From NCBI GenBank assembly GCA_019925105.1, contig JAHGAU010000012.1, positions 496,001 to 560,000 on the forward strand: a stretch of DNA of 64,000 nucleotides, read 5' to 3'. This stretch comes from Niebla homalea (taxonomy: Eukaryota > Ascomycota > Lecanoromycetes > Lecanorales > Ramalinaceae). The notes beneath the pieces are model-generated. The model worked only from the letters and a program-made list of their open reading frames with translations. It did not search any database and was not told the DNA's origin. The position numbers were made by a program, and so were the translations under genes. Below, piece by piece: positions 32,827 through 43,523 of this stretch (the first letter of the stretch is position 1; the number at the start of each line of letters is the position of its first letter).

Positions 32827-34483
32827 GCCAGCCGATTCCACCTGGAGCCATCGAAGACATATGGACGCTCGAGTGCCGTAGGCTGAGCCCAAGAAAGCCT
32901 GTGCTGCTCGACATGTTACATTTCTATACAGGAAATCTCGATCCAAACCGACAAACACAGCAACGGCTTTCTAGGCACCTGAATGTGCGTATGGCTTACG
33001 CGTATGGCTTATGTCGCCGATGATGTCCTAATGTAGTCCAAGGCTGTCTTGACCAGAGTCTCAGCTCGATGATGGTCTATGGGTACCAAGCGCAAGACGT
33101 GAATGAAAACAAGCCAATATTGCTCAAAACACTATCCGGCGCCACACCAATTTGTTCGAAGCTGCGCATGTCGAAGCAATCAGCCGCGTGCTGCGGCCAG
33201 TATTTATGGATGTCAATTAATATAAAAACACGAATCTGCACTAGCGCCGGCTCCCTTGCTGTGCTGCTGCTAGTGCGATGTGATGCGTATGCAGTCAGCC
33301 GCAGGCATTCTTGGAAAAAAAGGGGGCAGCTTTCACATCCAGTTCCTCGATAGCCAGGACGTCTCGGTCCATCGACTGAGGACAGCAAAGCCTTGTTGGC
33401 TTACCACTCGATAAAGCTTGGCATCGCCTGTTACCAACAAGTCCGGCACCGTCACGATGAAGATGAGCCGTCTGAACATTGACCGCTGTTCAAGCCACTA
33501 CATATGTTCCATGTCGCGCCCAAATCCTAGACGTGCGGGGAATGAGAACCGGCTGATTAAGCTTCTCAAAACCAGGAGTGTCGTGTGCCTCAGTGGGGAC
33601 GCCCATCATTTAGGGAGCCTACTCCTGCTGCTCCAATCAGCAAAATGACACGGGTCTTCTAGAATTCTCTATGCTTTCAGTGGTGGGCCTTCTACAACGC
33701 ATTGCACATGCCTTCGACGGTGAGCCTAAACGGGTCGTCGGGGAGCGAGGTAAATCCAAGCTTTGTGGATTTCTGATTGGTAGGTAACCAGATCGTGGAT
33801 GCAGGAGCAATATAAAATCGGATGAAATGGGATGATTGGTAAGCTCTCGTTTCTCCGAAAACACTCCGTGATGTTAAAGCAGACATGATTGCTTTCTCTT
33901 GCTCGTCCCACCGCCCCTTCCGGGTCTCCCGCGGATTCCTTTGCTTTCATCATGCTGGAGATATAAGAGACTCCCATACGCTACGTTCAGGATAAGAGCG
34001 CATTGTGACCCCGTCGGTGGAAGCTCCTCCCCCTCCCGAAAAAGGGTGGAATTCAAAAAGCGTCGGAAATGGAGGGACTCCTGGGGAAACTGAATGTTTC
34101 AAATGTCTAGTGATGCATCGCCTCCCTCATTCTCAGTCCCGCTGATGGCTCTATCTCTAACTTTTACGATGCGTATGAAAGACAGTCTATAAATTCGCTC
34201 CACTCCATTGATGGCCCCCCAAAACCCCCAATGGTCTCCAGCTTTCTTCCAATCCAACCTCGTCCTCCCTTCATCCACAAAATTCTCCGACGGGAGAGAA
34301 AGACCAAAAAAGTCCCAACCCCTTTCCAAAGCCCCCCCGGCCGCGCGATGATGAAAGATTGGTACAAAGGGCTATCTAATAGTAACAAGAGACCCGGCTG
34401 TTGCCAAAATGGGACAGTCTATCAAACGCCTCCCAACAATGCAAAACCGATCTCTCTCCTCCTCCTCGTCTTCACCGTCATCA
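32827..34483. other. Gene-poor region
   Basis: 1.65 kb between the pseudogene and the end of the homeodomain gene. Only short random frames; parts near 33.0-33.6 kb could be more remnants of the pseudogene's neighbourhood, but nothing is recognisable. Confidence 0.5.
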
Positions 34484-36152
34484 TCACATCCTCCTCCCCC
34501 TTCCCTGCCCCCTCCCCGTGCGCTGACGGGATCCGTAATACCCATCATCATCATCATCACCACCACCATACCTCGCCGAATGAAACCCCTGCTGCTGCTG
34601 CTGCTGATGTACGGAAGGTCCCGCGAACCCCACGGGCTCCGCCTGCGCCTGCGCAGTCGGGTTGATCCGCAGCTCCTCCATCGTCGTGATGAACAGGCTA
34701 TCCCCACTATTCGCCCGCGCCCTCCTGTACTCATTCTCATCGACCCGGATCCCGGGCGGCGGTGGTTGTTGTGGTAGTGGGTAATGGGAATGGGTCAGGC
34801 TGCTGGGGTATCGCGCCGATGGCCGGCGCGGGGGTGGTGGTGGAGGTGGCGCCGCGGCTTGTTGGAGTTGCCATTGGGATGTTGGACCGCCGCCGGTGAC
34901 TGCGAAGGAGGAGGAGGGGGAGGGCCGGTGGGGGAAGGGGGCCGGGTAGTAGAACTCGCGGTGTTGGGTGTAGGAGGATTCGTAAGCGGTGGGGATGGGT
35001 TGTTGCGCTGCTGGGTGTCCGGTAAGCGATGCGGAGCGCAAGGGGGAGAAGTCGGAGGCGGGATATTGCAGGCTTGATGCTGCTGCTCCTCCTGGCGGGT
35101 ACGGCTGTGCTGCGAGCATGTCCGGGGCGGGTCCTAGCGACGACTGCGCGTACGGTATTGACCAGAAGTCATCGGCCTGCTCGGGCGTGATGGGTGACGC
35201 GTGGACGGATGATCCGTAGGCTGAGATGGGCGAGTGGGTGTATGTGGGTGGTGTGAGACTCACGGAGGGCGGGGGTGGTGGTTTCAATGTTGAGGGGTCG
35301 ACGGCAAGGGAGGATGGGTATGCGGATTGGGGGTGGGTGGGTTCGATGCGTTGGAAGGATTGGGTTTGGGCGGACAGGTATTCGGGGGGGAGGGCTCGCG
35401 ATCCCTGATGGTTTCACAAGTGTCAGCAGTTGGATGCAGGGTTTGTGGTGTGAACGCGATCTAGTTTGCTGGGCTTTCCACTCCGCGATAATTGTCTCTC
35501 ACCGCATTACTTTTCACATTGTGGTCATCAACAATATCCACGGGAGAAGTGGGCGACCTCCGGGAAAGCTTACCATGACTTGACTCTGCTCGTCACTAGG
35601 CAATCGCTTCAATTTGGCTCGTCTGCGCGCATGGGAGTCAGTCTGGCACTGGCTTGCTGCCAATGGACAACCAATTACTGACCTGTTTTGAAACCAGACC
35701 TGGACCTGACGAGAACTTAGGCCGGGAATCTCTTGCGCCAGCCTGGCTCTGTGAGCCGCATCAGGATGTTGTTGTCGAGCAAACTCGCTCAAGAGGAAGC
35801 GTGTTTGATTGTGATTTAGCCTGGGTAACGTGTATCAGTCCACGTCATCGTAGGGTGTAACCATCAACCTCCCCACGTACCTGAATCTTTTCATTCTCCG
35901 TTTATAGGCAAGTCGTTCCGCTGGCGTCATGGTGGACAGGTCCACTTCTGATTGGTCTTCGTCTTCATCCTCTGAATCTCCCGGCGCGTCCTCGTCGTCG
36001 TCAAGACTTCCTATGGATTCGCTCAAGGTAGTGTCCGAGCCTCGACGAGAGGAGCGATATGACGACGCACTGCCCTGCGACGGGTGGAGGAAATCCTCGT
36101 TGGCTCTTCGAGGGGACCTGGCTTTCCTGACATTGCGAGAGCGTTCAGGCAT
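34484..36152 (-). CDS. Homeodomain transcription factor
   Basis: Four exons: 35881-36152, 35683-35820, 35574-35622 and 34484-35404, 459 residues; introns 60, 60 and 169 nt. The N-terminus is Ser/acidic. The homeodomain is split by two introns: it starts near AERLAYKRRMKRF, continues RLNHNQTRFLLSEFARQ, and has the recognition helix SSRQVQVWFQNR-RAKLKRL with the invariant WFQNR. The C-terminal 300 residues are low complexity (Pro-, Ser- and Tyr-rich, with a Gln run and an Asp run), typical of an activation or scaffold region. Fungal homeodomain factors often control sexual or asexual development; the target here is unknown. A 2.3-kb gene-free region lies upstream. Confidence 0.92.
34543..34606. 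repeat. CAT/CAC and GCT trinucleotide arrays inside the homeodomain gene
   Basis: CATCATCATCATCATCACCACCACCAT at 34543-34569 encodes GGG-DDDDD on the minus strand; GCT repeats at 34591-34606 encode the Gln run. Length changes would keep the frame. Confidence 0.85.
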
Positions 36153-38507
36153 GCTTTAACCTCGCTGGGTTAGAGGTCTATTCAGGTTATATGGGTGGCC
36201 TCAAAGGTGACGTCCGTCTCCGTAGGTTGTTCTTGAGGTCCAGCTTGGGCGGCTGCATTAAATGACCTTCAAAGCGCCTTACCGAAACAGTTTTGATGAG
36301 CTGTGATAGATGCAGTGAAGGCTCCTTGGTGTTTCTTGTCCACACGGAGGGGTTCGAGTGCGGTGATCGTCATCAACAGCTTGCCAGTCTTCAGAAAGGC
36401 AATAGTACAGCTTTTTAAATATGGACAAGACATGAGGGCGGGGGGATGGTCGGATAGTCAGATAGCCGTAAGAGCAAAGCTCGTTCCTTGCCACCAAATG
36501 AAACCAAACAACAGCAGCCGCAGGCTTGGTTGATGTTGGGGATAGCTGAGAGCTTCTCATTGGATCCAAGGTATCGCGGCTGACAAAAATATACATCTGG
36601 CTGAACCGCAAGCAGCACGTGGCTTCTGACAGTTACAGTACCGTCATGACAGACCGACCTATGACAACGGAGGTTGCAACCCCCAAGGTCCAGAGGTTCC
36701 GATGAGGAAGAAGTAGCAAAGAGCATGTCAGTATGAACGGGGGCTGCAGGGTAGATGTTTCAGACTTGTTTGAAGTTGATTGTTCTGGTGGGAGGCCATC
36801 TTCAGTCTTCGCCCACTGAAGCAAACTCAAGCGGCTCTTCGAGCTCATCATTACTGAAACGAGACCAAATCCAGACCCAGCTGTCGAATCTCAGACGATA
36901 ATTTTGGCAACAATATGTTTTCCGAGAATCCCTCTAGAAGCCTACTGAAAACCTTAGTGTTGTAGTCTAACAGATAAGGCTGTATGTCGTATGATCAAAT
37001 TCGAGACTAGATTACTGAATAGATTTTGCGAATTGCGATAGTACACGTGCGGCGTAAAGGTTCCATGGCCCTGGGTAGCCGTGCGACCAAGCTTAATCTC
37101 GGTAGTGTGCATAGACTTAATCTACTCGGCATAAACATTCAGGAACCTGATGGGGGGGAGCCGGTCGAACGACTCCATAGTGAGATGATGTGTTCCTGGA
37201 TTCATGCAATAGTGGAGTACCAGGGTCGAGTGGACTCGTATGGGTTTCAGCTCTTCAGAAGCTAGTAGACTTCTGTGTGGCGCCTCCCGAGCCTTAGTAA
37301 GGAGGGGGCTGTTGGCCCATTGTTCAGGCTGCTTTGTGGACTTTGGGGGTTCCGGTACCACGGTCAAGTGAGATCTCAATCGTGACCATGTGACTTCCGT
37401 GGTGATGAGAATCATGATTACGGCATAAGCTCCATCCAGCAACTGAAGGCGCCTGCAGACACGACTCATTCCTCTGCAGGATATACTTACGCGTATTCCT
37501 GCTGAACGTAACATTTCCCGGCGAAACCTCCTGCAGATCAGTACTCCCTTGACAAGGCTATGATTTGCATCGGGACATTAACTTGCGTAGGACTCTGTAA
37601 CCAGAGTCGGAGACTTGCGCTTAGATAGGGATTACATATCAAGAGCATGAAGACCATTGAATAGGCAATCCGAAGGAGGGTAGTTGCATGGAAATCTTCC
37701 GGGTCGACACCTTTGCGAGACCGCATGTAGCTCAAAGTGATACACGCACAACATGTTGCAACAAGCCTATTGGCTCAGAGATGAGGTAGCAACTTATCTT
37801 TCGATGGACTGATGTTTCCTAGCCGAAGAAATATATTAAGCGGCTGAGCTAAGCCACTCGCCAGGGAACAGCAAATCAGCAATGCATTATGCATTACCAT
37901 CTACCCTAGTGTATCGTGGCGAAGCTACCCAGCTAGGTACCTGCTAAGCGCTACCGACCTTTGCTGTGGGGCCAGGTCTCGCCGGTGACGCAGTGTTGTT
38001 GGTTGGAAGGAAAAGGGGAAAGGGGAAAAAAACCAAAAAAGGGGCCCTCGGCCCCTTGGGCTCTTGTACCTTGGGCCCCTGTACTTTGGGCCCTTGTACC
38101 TTGGGGGGCAAGCTGCGGGAAGAGCCGCGGTCGATCAAACACGTTGTTTGGTTGCATCGTGCATGCATGAGGGTGTGTTTCAACTTTCGGGTCTTAGCAT
38201 CCAAATCCTTCAATGTAGCAGTAGAGAGTAGTCTTGGTGAAAGCACTTGGAGTTGCAACTCACCGGCAACCCACAACATGACTCGATGCATGCAGAATCC
38301 TCAGTGTGGGTGTGAGGTATTTTTAGCTACTTCGATATGAAGGTCAAGCTCGCACCGTTGAGTCAAGTCCGATGACGAGGTGGCGGGTGGGCGCAGTCGT
38401 CGACCAACTACAGCTGATATGTTGTACTTCTGATCCATCTTCGCATGACGAAATGAGAAGGGCAATATGGCTATCTCCTTCACCTCGTCCTTAGCAGGCA
38501 AACTCAT
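36153..38507. promoter_or_regulatory. 2.35-kb gene-free region upstream of the homeodomain gene
   Basis: No supported coding frame over 2.35 kb; the region separates the starts of the homeodomain gene from the end of THOC1. The size is unusual in this gene-dense part and is compatible with an extended regulatory region, but no specific sites were identified. Confidence 0.4.
38041..38106. repeat. 15-bp tandem repeat next to a GC hairpin
   Basis: Three 15-base units (38056-38070, 38071-38085, 38086-38100) of the form TTGGGCYCYTGTACY, followed by a partial unit. Directly before them GGGGCC-CTC-GGCCCC (38041-38055) is a perfect 6-bp hairpin. Located in non-coding DNA. Confidence 0.85.
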
Positions 38508-40580
38508 TCACTTGATCGTAATTTCCTTTACTTCGCCTTCTGCGCCTTGGTCTATTGTCTTTGACTCTCCGTCGCCGACTTCAGGGACCTGCGAGGGCTG
38601 TTGCCTATTCTCGTCAGCACCATTGAAATCTGGCCCATCCTGAGCTTCGGGCTCGAATAAGGGCTTGAGATTGTTGCCATCTTCGAGCTTGTCGAAAACA
38701 TTCAGTCTGCTCTTCGAAGCTATCCGCAATGTTCGCCAGAGCTTGCTTGCACGAGAGTTCACCGCCACTTGTTTGGCGTCTTCGTCCTTTGCCATTTCCA
38801 TGTCGAACTCGTCTTCCGCGATGGGACCTTTGAAAGACTCCATCGTTGGGATCGTGTACCGTGCTGCATCCTTGTACTTTCCCATCTCTCCAGGCGTCTT
38901 GTCCTCGGAAAGGAATTTCAAATCGAGCGCGCCCATTGCGTTTGGTCGTATCCTCTTATTCGTGCACGCTTTTTGGGCGCTCTTTTCAGCTTCAGCATAT
39001 TCTACCGCAGTCACAGCTTTGCGGGCGATTGGCGGACATCCTTCAGCCTTCCAGTGTACCCAATTCTTATCCCTTGATAACACCGTATCAACCATGCGGT
39101 AATAGAATTTTCCTTCCGGACCCTGCTGCAGATAAAGCGCGATATCATTGCGAGCAGTGGCAGCCCATTTGGTATCTTCTTCGTTGAGAGTAAATGCATA
39201 CAACACTGATTTGTTGGAACTGCTTTCTAGCTTTTTCTTGGCTTTTGGAGAGAGTGATAAAAGGAAGTCGATCAGTACCAAGGCCTGGACGGATATGTGA
39301 CGCCGGAAGGCGAGATCGCTTATCTCGAGGTCAAATAGATCTCGACTGGTTAGGTATTTGGGGTTGAAAGTGCTTGCTAGCTCATCTATCTGGCCGTTTC
39401 GTTTGCGCTTGGTGCCACGCGTGCTTCCGCCGCTATGCCTTGTGTTGCCCCGGGCTTGTTGATCTTGGTGCACCTGCTTGAATTTTGCCATTGTGACATG
39501 GAGATTGGTCTTGAAGGCGTTGAGGTTCTCTTCCTCAAAGAGCCTGGTCGGTTGGGAGAAGTATTCTTGTAGTGACCAGAACATTGAGTAGAGTGTATCC
39601 ATGTCTGGCGCCTCCTTTGGCGACCTGGCTGTTTCAGGCTCAAATTTGACAGCTTTCGATTTTTGATCGGGCGGAGCCATAACGGTCGTGCTTTCGGATG
39701 TCGTGGGTTTAGTTGTGCCGTCAGCGGCCTCTTCGCGGGCTTCTTGAGCTGCCAATGGCCCGTCAAGATCCATTCCATCATCTTCTCCCACTGGTTCTTC
39801 GTTCTGTTTCAGGACTTCGTACGTCGTTGCATTCTCAACATGGAACTCCCCTCGAAGGTTGACGGAGCTCCTATCGCCGAGTGGGAAGCTTTGAAACAAG
39901 AAGATGAAGACTCTGCCACAGAAGACGGTATCTTCAGCGCGCGACAGTCGGCGCAACAGTTCATTGCATGCGCGTAGGATGATGAGGCTTTTTTGCTTGA
40001 AATGTCTCTGCCAAAGCTCAGTATAGCTCAAGATCGCCGGCGAGGAGACTAACAGCTGTAAGGAGCTCGCGCCGTGAGTCTAGATAGTCGAAGACAGTTC
40101 TGCATCCATCTATAGTCTGGCTGTCCAAGAGCTCTTCTACCAACCAAAAGGCTAAGCCAGGCTCGCAGTATTCTGAAGGTGATCAGTCACTGCAGACCAA
40201 GAAAGGGCTATTCCAAGTACCTAAATCGGAAAGAGTTGAAAGAATGTCAAAAAGGTTCCAAAGTTGACCTAGGCCTTGCCCTTTGGCAGAGGTCTCTGTC
40301 TGTTGAGAGAAGTCAGTGACTTTCAGTATGTCCTTGAGATAGACTTGATCCTTACCAGTAAAGAGTAGAATGTATTCCTACACGCAGTTTCAATCGCCGC
40401 ATAGCTCTGATGTCCCGCAGCAGGGGATACTGCACCAATCTTCTCGATACCGCCATCAAAATCCTCAATGCGCAGTACCGGGTCGACCGAATCTCCAGGT
40501 CTGAACACCTGAGCTGTACGTAAGAGGTCCTCAAGCAAACTTGTGTAGGCTTCAACAGATCCTACTCCAAGTCTCGACAT
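38508..40580 (-). CDS. THOC1: THO complex subunit 1 (Hpr1/THOC1)
   Basis: Four exons: 40356-40580, 40221-40299, 40054-40172 and 38508-40007, 640 residues; introns 56, 48 and 46 nt. The start MSRLGVGSVEAYTSLLEDLL is preferred over an in-frame ATG at 40676. Family signatures are CEPGLAFWLVEELLDSQTI in exon 3, KQKSLIILRACNELLRRLSR across the last intron, and VFCGRVFIFLFQSFPLGDRS, followed by TYEVLKQ. The C-terminal part is charged and disordered. THO couples transcription elongation to mRNP packaging and export in the nucleus. It is divergent from CTP synthase, with 530 bases between starts. Confidence 0.93.
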
Positions 40581-41110
40581 TGTCGCAATTGCACGACGTC
40601 GAGGTGGATCAGCATGTGACCATGGGCGATAGAAGTTGAATATCCCGCAAAGTCGAGAAGGTCTTCCATGTTTCATCGCTTCTCACAACATAAGGTACCT
40701 AGTTTTTTAGCTCCCGCTGCCGAAAACAGCTCCTTGCTTGCCCTCCAAGCCTGCGGCGGCTGACAGCCCCACCAGTCCCTGGGGTCCTCGGGTCTTTGTT
40801 CGGGTCTTTGTTCGACACGCTGAGTCGCGCACACTCAGCAGAACGCGTCCAAGCCGTCTTTGTTCGTGAGTATGCTATATCGAGTGTTATCGACAGATGC
40901 TCTGCGTTGTAAAAATTTAGCACAATGCTGGATGAAAACGGGATGTCGAGGTCTATGATGCCTCGAAATACTGAGCTGTTTGCTCCCTTCTCATCACTCG
41001 CTTGACTTTGATTGCATCAATCGTGCTGCTAGCCCTGGGGCTTCTGATTCACTTTGCTGGACTGCTTGAGATCGTCTTGATTCGTGAAAGTGTAGGCTTC
41101 GCACTGCAAA
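40581..41110. promoter_or_regulatory. Divergent promoter region THOC1 / CTP synthase
   Basis: 530 bases between the starts; contains a direct repeat GGGTCTTTGTTCG (about 40791-40815) and no supported gene. Confidence 0.45.
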
Positions 41111-43080
41111 ATGAAGTACGTGCTGGTTTCGGGTGGTGTCATTTCCGGGATAGGGAAAGGAGTTCTGGCATCCTCTACTGGGCTTCTCCTGAAGACTATT
41201 GGGTTCAAGGTCACGTCAATCAAGATCGACCCTTACTTGAACATCGATGCCGGCACTATGTCTCCGATGGAGCATGGGGAAGTGTTTGTGCTTGACGATG
41301 GCGGTGAAGCTGACCTGGACTTGGGCAACTATGAGAGATATCTCAATGTGACGCTTACGAGGGAAAACAACTTAACGACAGGCAAGATCTACCAACATGT
41401 GATAGATCGAGAGAGGAAGGGTGAATATCTTGGGAAGACCGTCCAGCTCGTGCCACACATTACCGATGCCATCATGGACTGGATTCAGCGAGTGGCGCAC
41501 ATCCCGGTCGACGCAACAAATGAAGCTGCTGATGTCTGCATCATCGAACTTGGTGGCACTGTGGGTGATCTAGAAAGCGCCCCTTTCATTGAAGCTATGC
41601 GGCAACTACGTCGACGGGTCGGCAAGGACAATTTCCTCCAGATTCACGTCTGTCTAGTGCCAAACATCAATGGGGAGCTGAAGACGAAACCCACACAATC
41701 TGCGATTAAAGAAGTGCGGATGTTGGGGTTGGCACCTGATCTGATTGCTTGCCGTTGCTCTCGGATCATGGAGGAGCACACAGTAGCCAAAATTGCTCAA
41801 TTTTGTGATGTTGAACGGGATCAGGTGATTTCTGTGACAGATGTAGCATCCTTATATCATGCAAGTATCTCACAGACCTCTGAACCTGCCCGGTGGCTGA
41901 GTTGCGGCAGATACCCTTGTCATTGCGATCGCAAAACATACTGACCCACCTTCGAACGCTGCTTCGCTTGGATTCACTGACTGCCAAACCCCATCTGGTA
42001 GATCAAGGCTCGAGAACATGGAGCGAATGGAAAAAGCGCACTCTGGAGCAAGATCACCTTCATGACACAGTCACCATTGCGCTGCTGGGTAAGTACACAG
42101 ACCATCCAGACGCCTACCACAGTGTGGTCAAATCGCTGGAGCATTCAGCCATGGCTTGTTCTCGAAAGCTGAAACTAGTGCCTGTCAATTCGGAATACCT
42201 TGAGGAACCTGCGAAACACGCATCTCCAGCAGAGCATCACAAAGCTTGGCATTTGCTTCACACCGCAGAGGGAATCATTGTGCCTGGAGGATTTGGCGCA
42301 AGAGGGACTTCAGGAATGCTCGATGCTATCAAAATGTGCAGGGAAAAGGACATTCCCTTCTTGGGTATCTGTTTAGGCATGCAATTAGCAGTGATCGAAT
42401 ACGCTCGAAATGTATGCAACATGCCCGATGCGAATTCTCAAGAGTTCGCAACGAAGACGACCAGCCCTGTTGTCGTATTTATGCCAGAAGTGGACAAGAG
42501 GACAATGGGAGGTACGATGAGGCTTGGATTACGTCCAACTTATTTCCAGCATGGTAGCGATTTTTCAAAGTTACGCAAGTTGTATGAGAAATCTCAAAAG
42601 ACATTTATTCCTGGAGATCTTGCGAATGGGACTATTCTCAACGACAGTCACGCCGTGGAAGATGGTCAGCAAGGAGGTCTATCGGCAAAGAATGCCCCTG
42701 GACTCTTAGCTGTCAATGAACGCCATCGACACAGGTATGAGGTTAATCCAGAGTATGTTGACCGTTTGACTCTAGCGGGATTGCATTTTGTGGGCAAAGG
42801 TGATGCTGGTCAACGTATGGAGATCTTGGAGCTGCCAGATCACAAATGGTTTGTTGCAGTCCAGTACCACCCCGAGTACCTCTCTCGAGTTTTGCAACCC
42901 AGCGAGCCCTACCTAGGTAAGTAAGTCCCACTTACCTTCAGCCACGGTTTCTGACAGTATCCAGGCTTTGTTGCGGCAAGTGCTGGCGTGTTGGAAGACA
43001 TCACAAACAGCAACGGAAGACAAGCTGGCTCCGCATCTTCATGGAATGGAGGTGAGAGTCTGAATGGTGTAACTATATGA
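41111..43080 (+). CDS. URA7: CTP synthase
   Basis: Three exons: 41111-41860, 41911-42916 and 42965-43080, 623 residues. The synthetase domain starts [18 protein letters not shown] and includes [28 protein letters not shown] and [12 protein letters not shown]. The glutamine amidotransferase domain has the nucleophile Cys in FLGICLGMQ and the His/Glu pair in QYHPEYLSR. The enzyme makes CTP from UTP, ATP and glutamine in the cytosol. Intron 1 (50 nt) starts with GCAAGT, a GC donor: the join [13 protein letters not shown] is conserved and in frame, whereas the internal GT would shift frame. Intron 2 is 48 nt (PYLG-F). Identification is secure. Confidence 0.96.
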
Positions 43081-43523
43081 GATCGAGTTGGACGGTAGCT
43101 GTTCGCCTTGGATGGATTTTGAATGTGCTCCGTATTGCCCCAGATGCCTTTGACGGTTTTAATGCATAGAAGCGGGACATGTCTGTAAATTCATGAATGA
43201 GTCTGATATTTCACATTCCAGGACATCCAGGCCTGATCACACCTACTTCGGTTTCTAAGTGTCTACCTGATCAATGATAGGGGCGTGGGATCACCAGGAT
43301 GACGTGGCCCGGATATATCGATCTCGGATTTAAATCCCTACATCACTTTGCGACTTTTCGACCTCGCGCGTTTTTTACTCTGAATCCTAACTTTTCTTGG
43401 GGTGGTCAAGACAGCTGCATCGAAAACCCCGCGGCTTTGACACCATGCTCTACAGTCCATTGTATATGTACTGCAGGTGAACGCCGCGATTAAAGGCGCG
43501 CGTCTCCAGTTTGGTTTGCACAG
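43081..43523. other. Intergenic, CTP synthase to aquarius
   Basis: 443 bases between genes on the same strand; likely the 3' UTR and a promoter. A possible TGCAG acceptor near 43476 leaves open a small extra 5' exon of the next gene. Confidence 0.45.
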
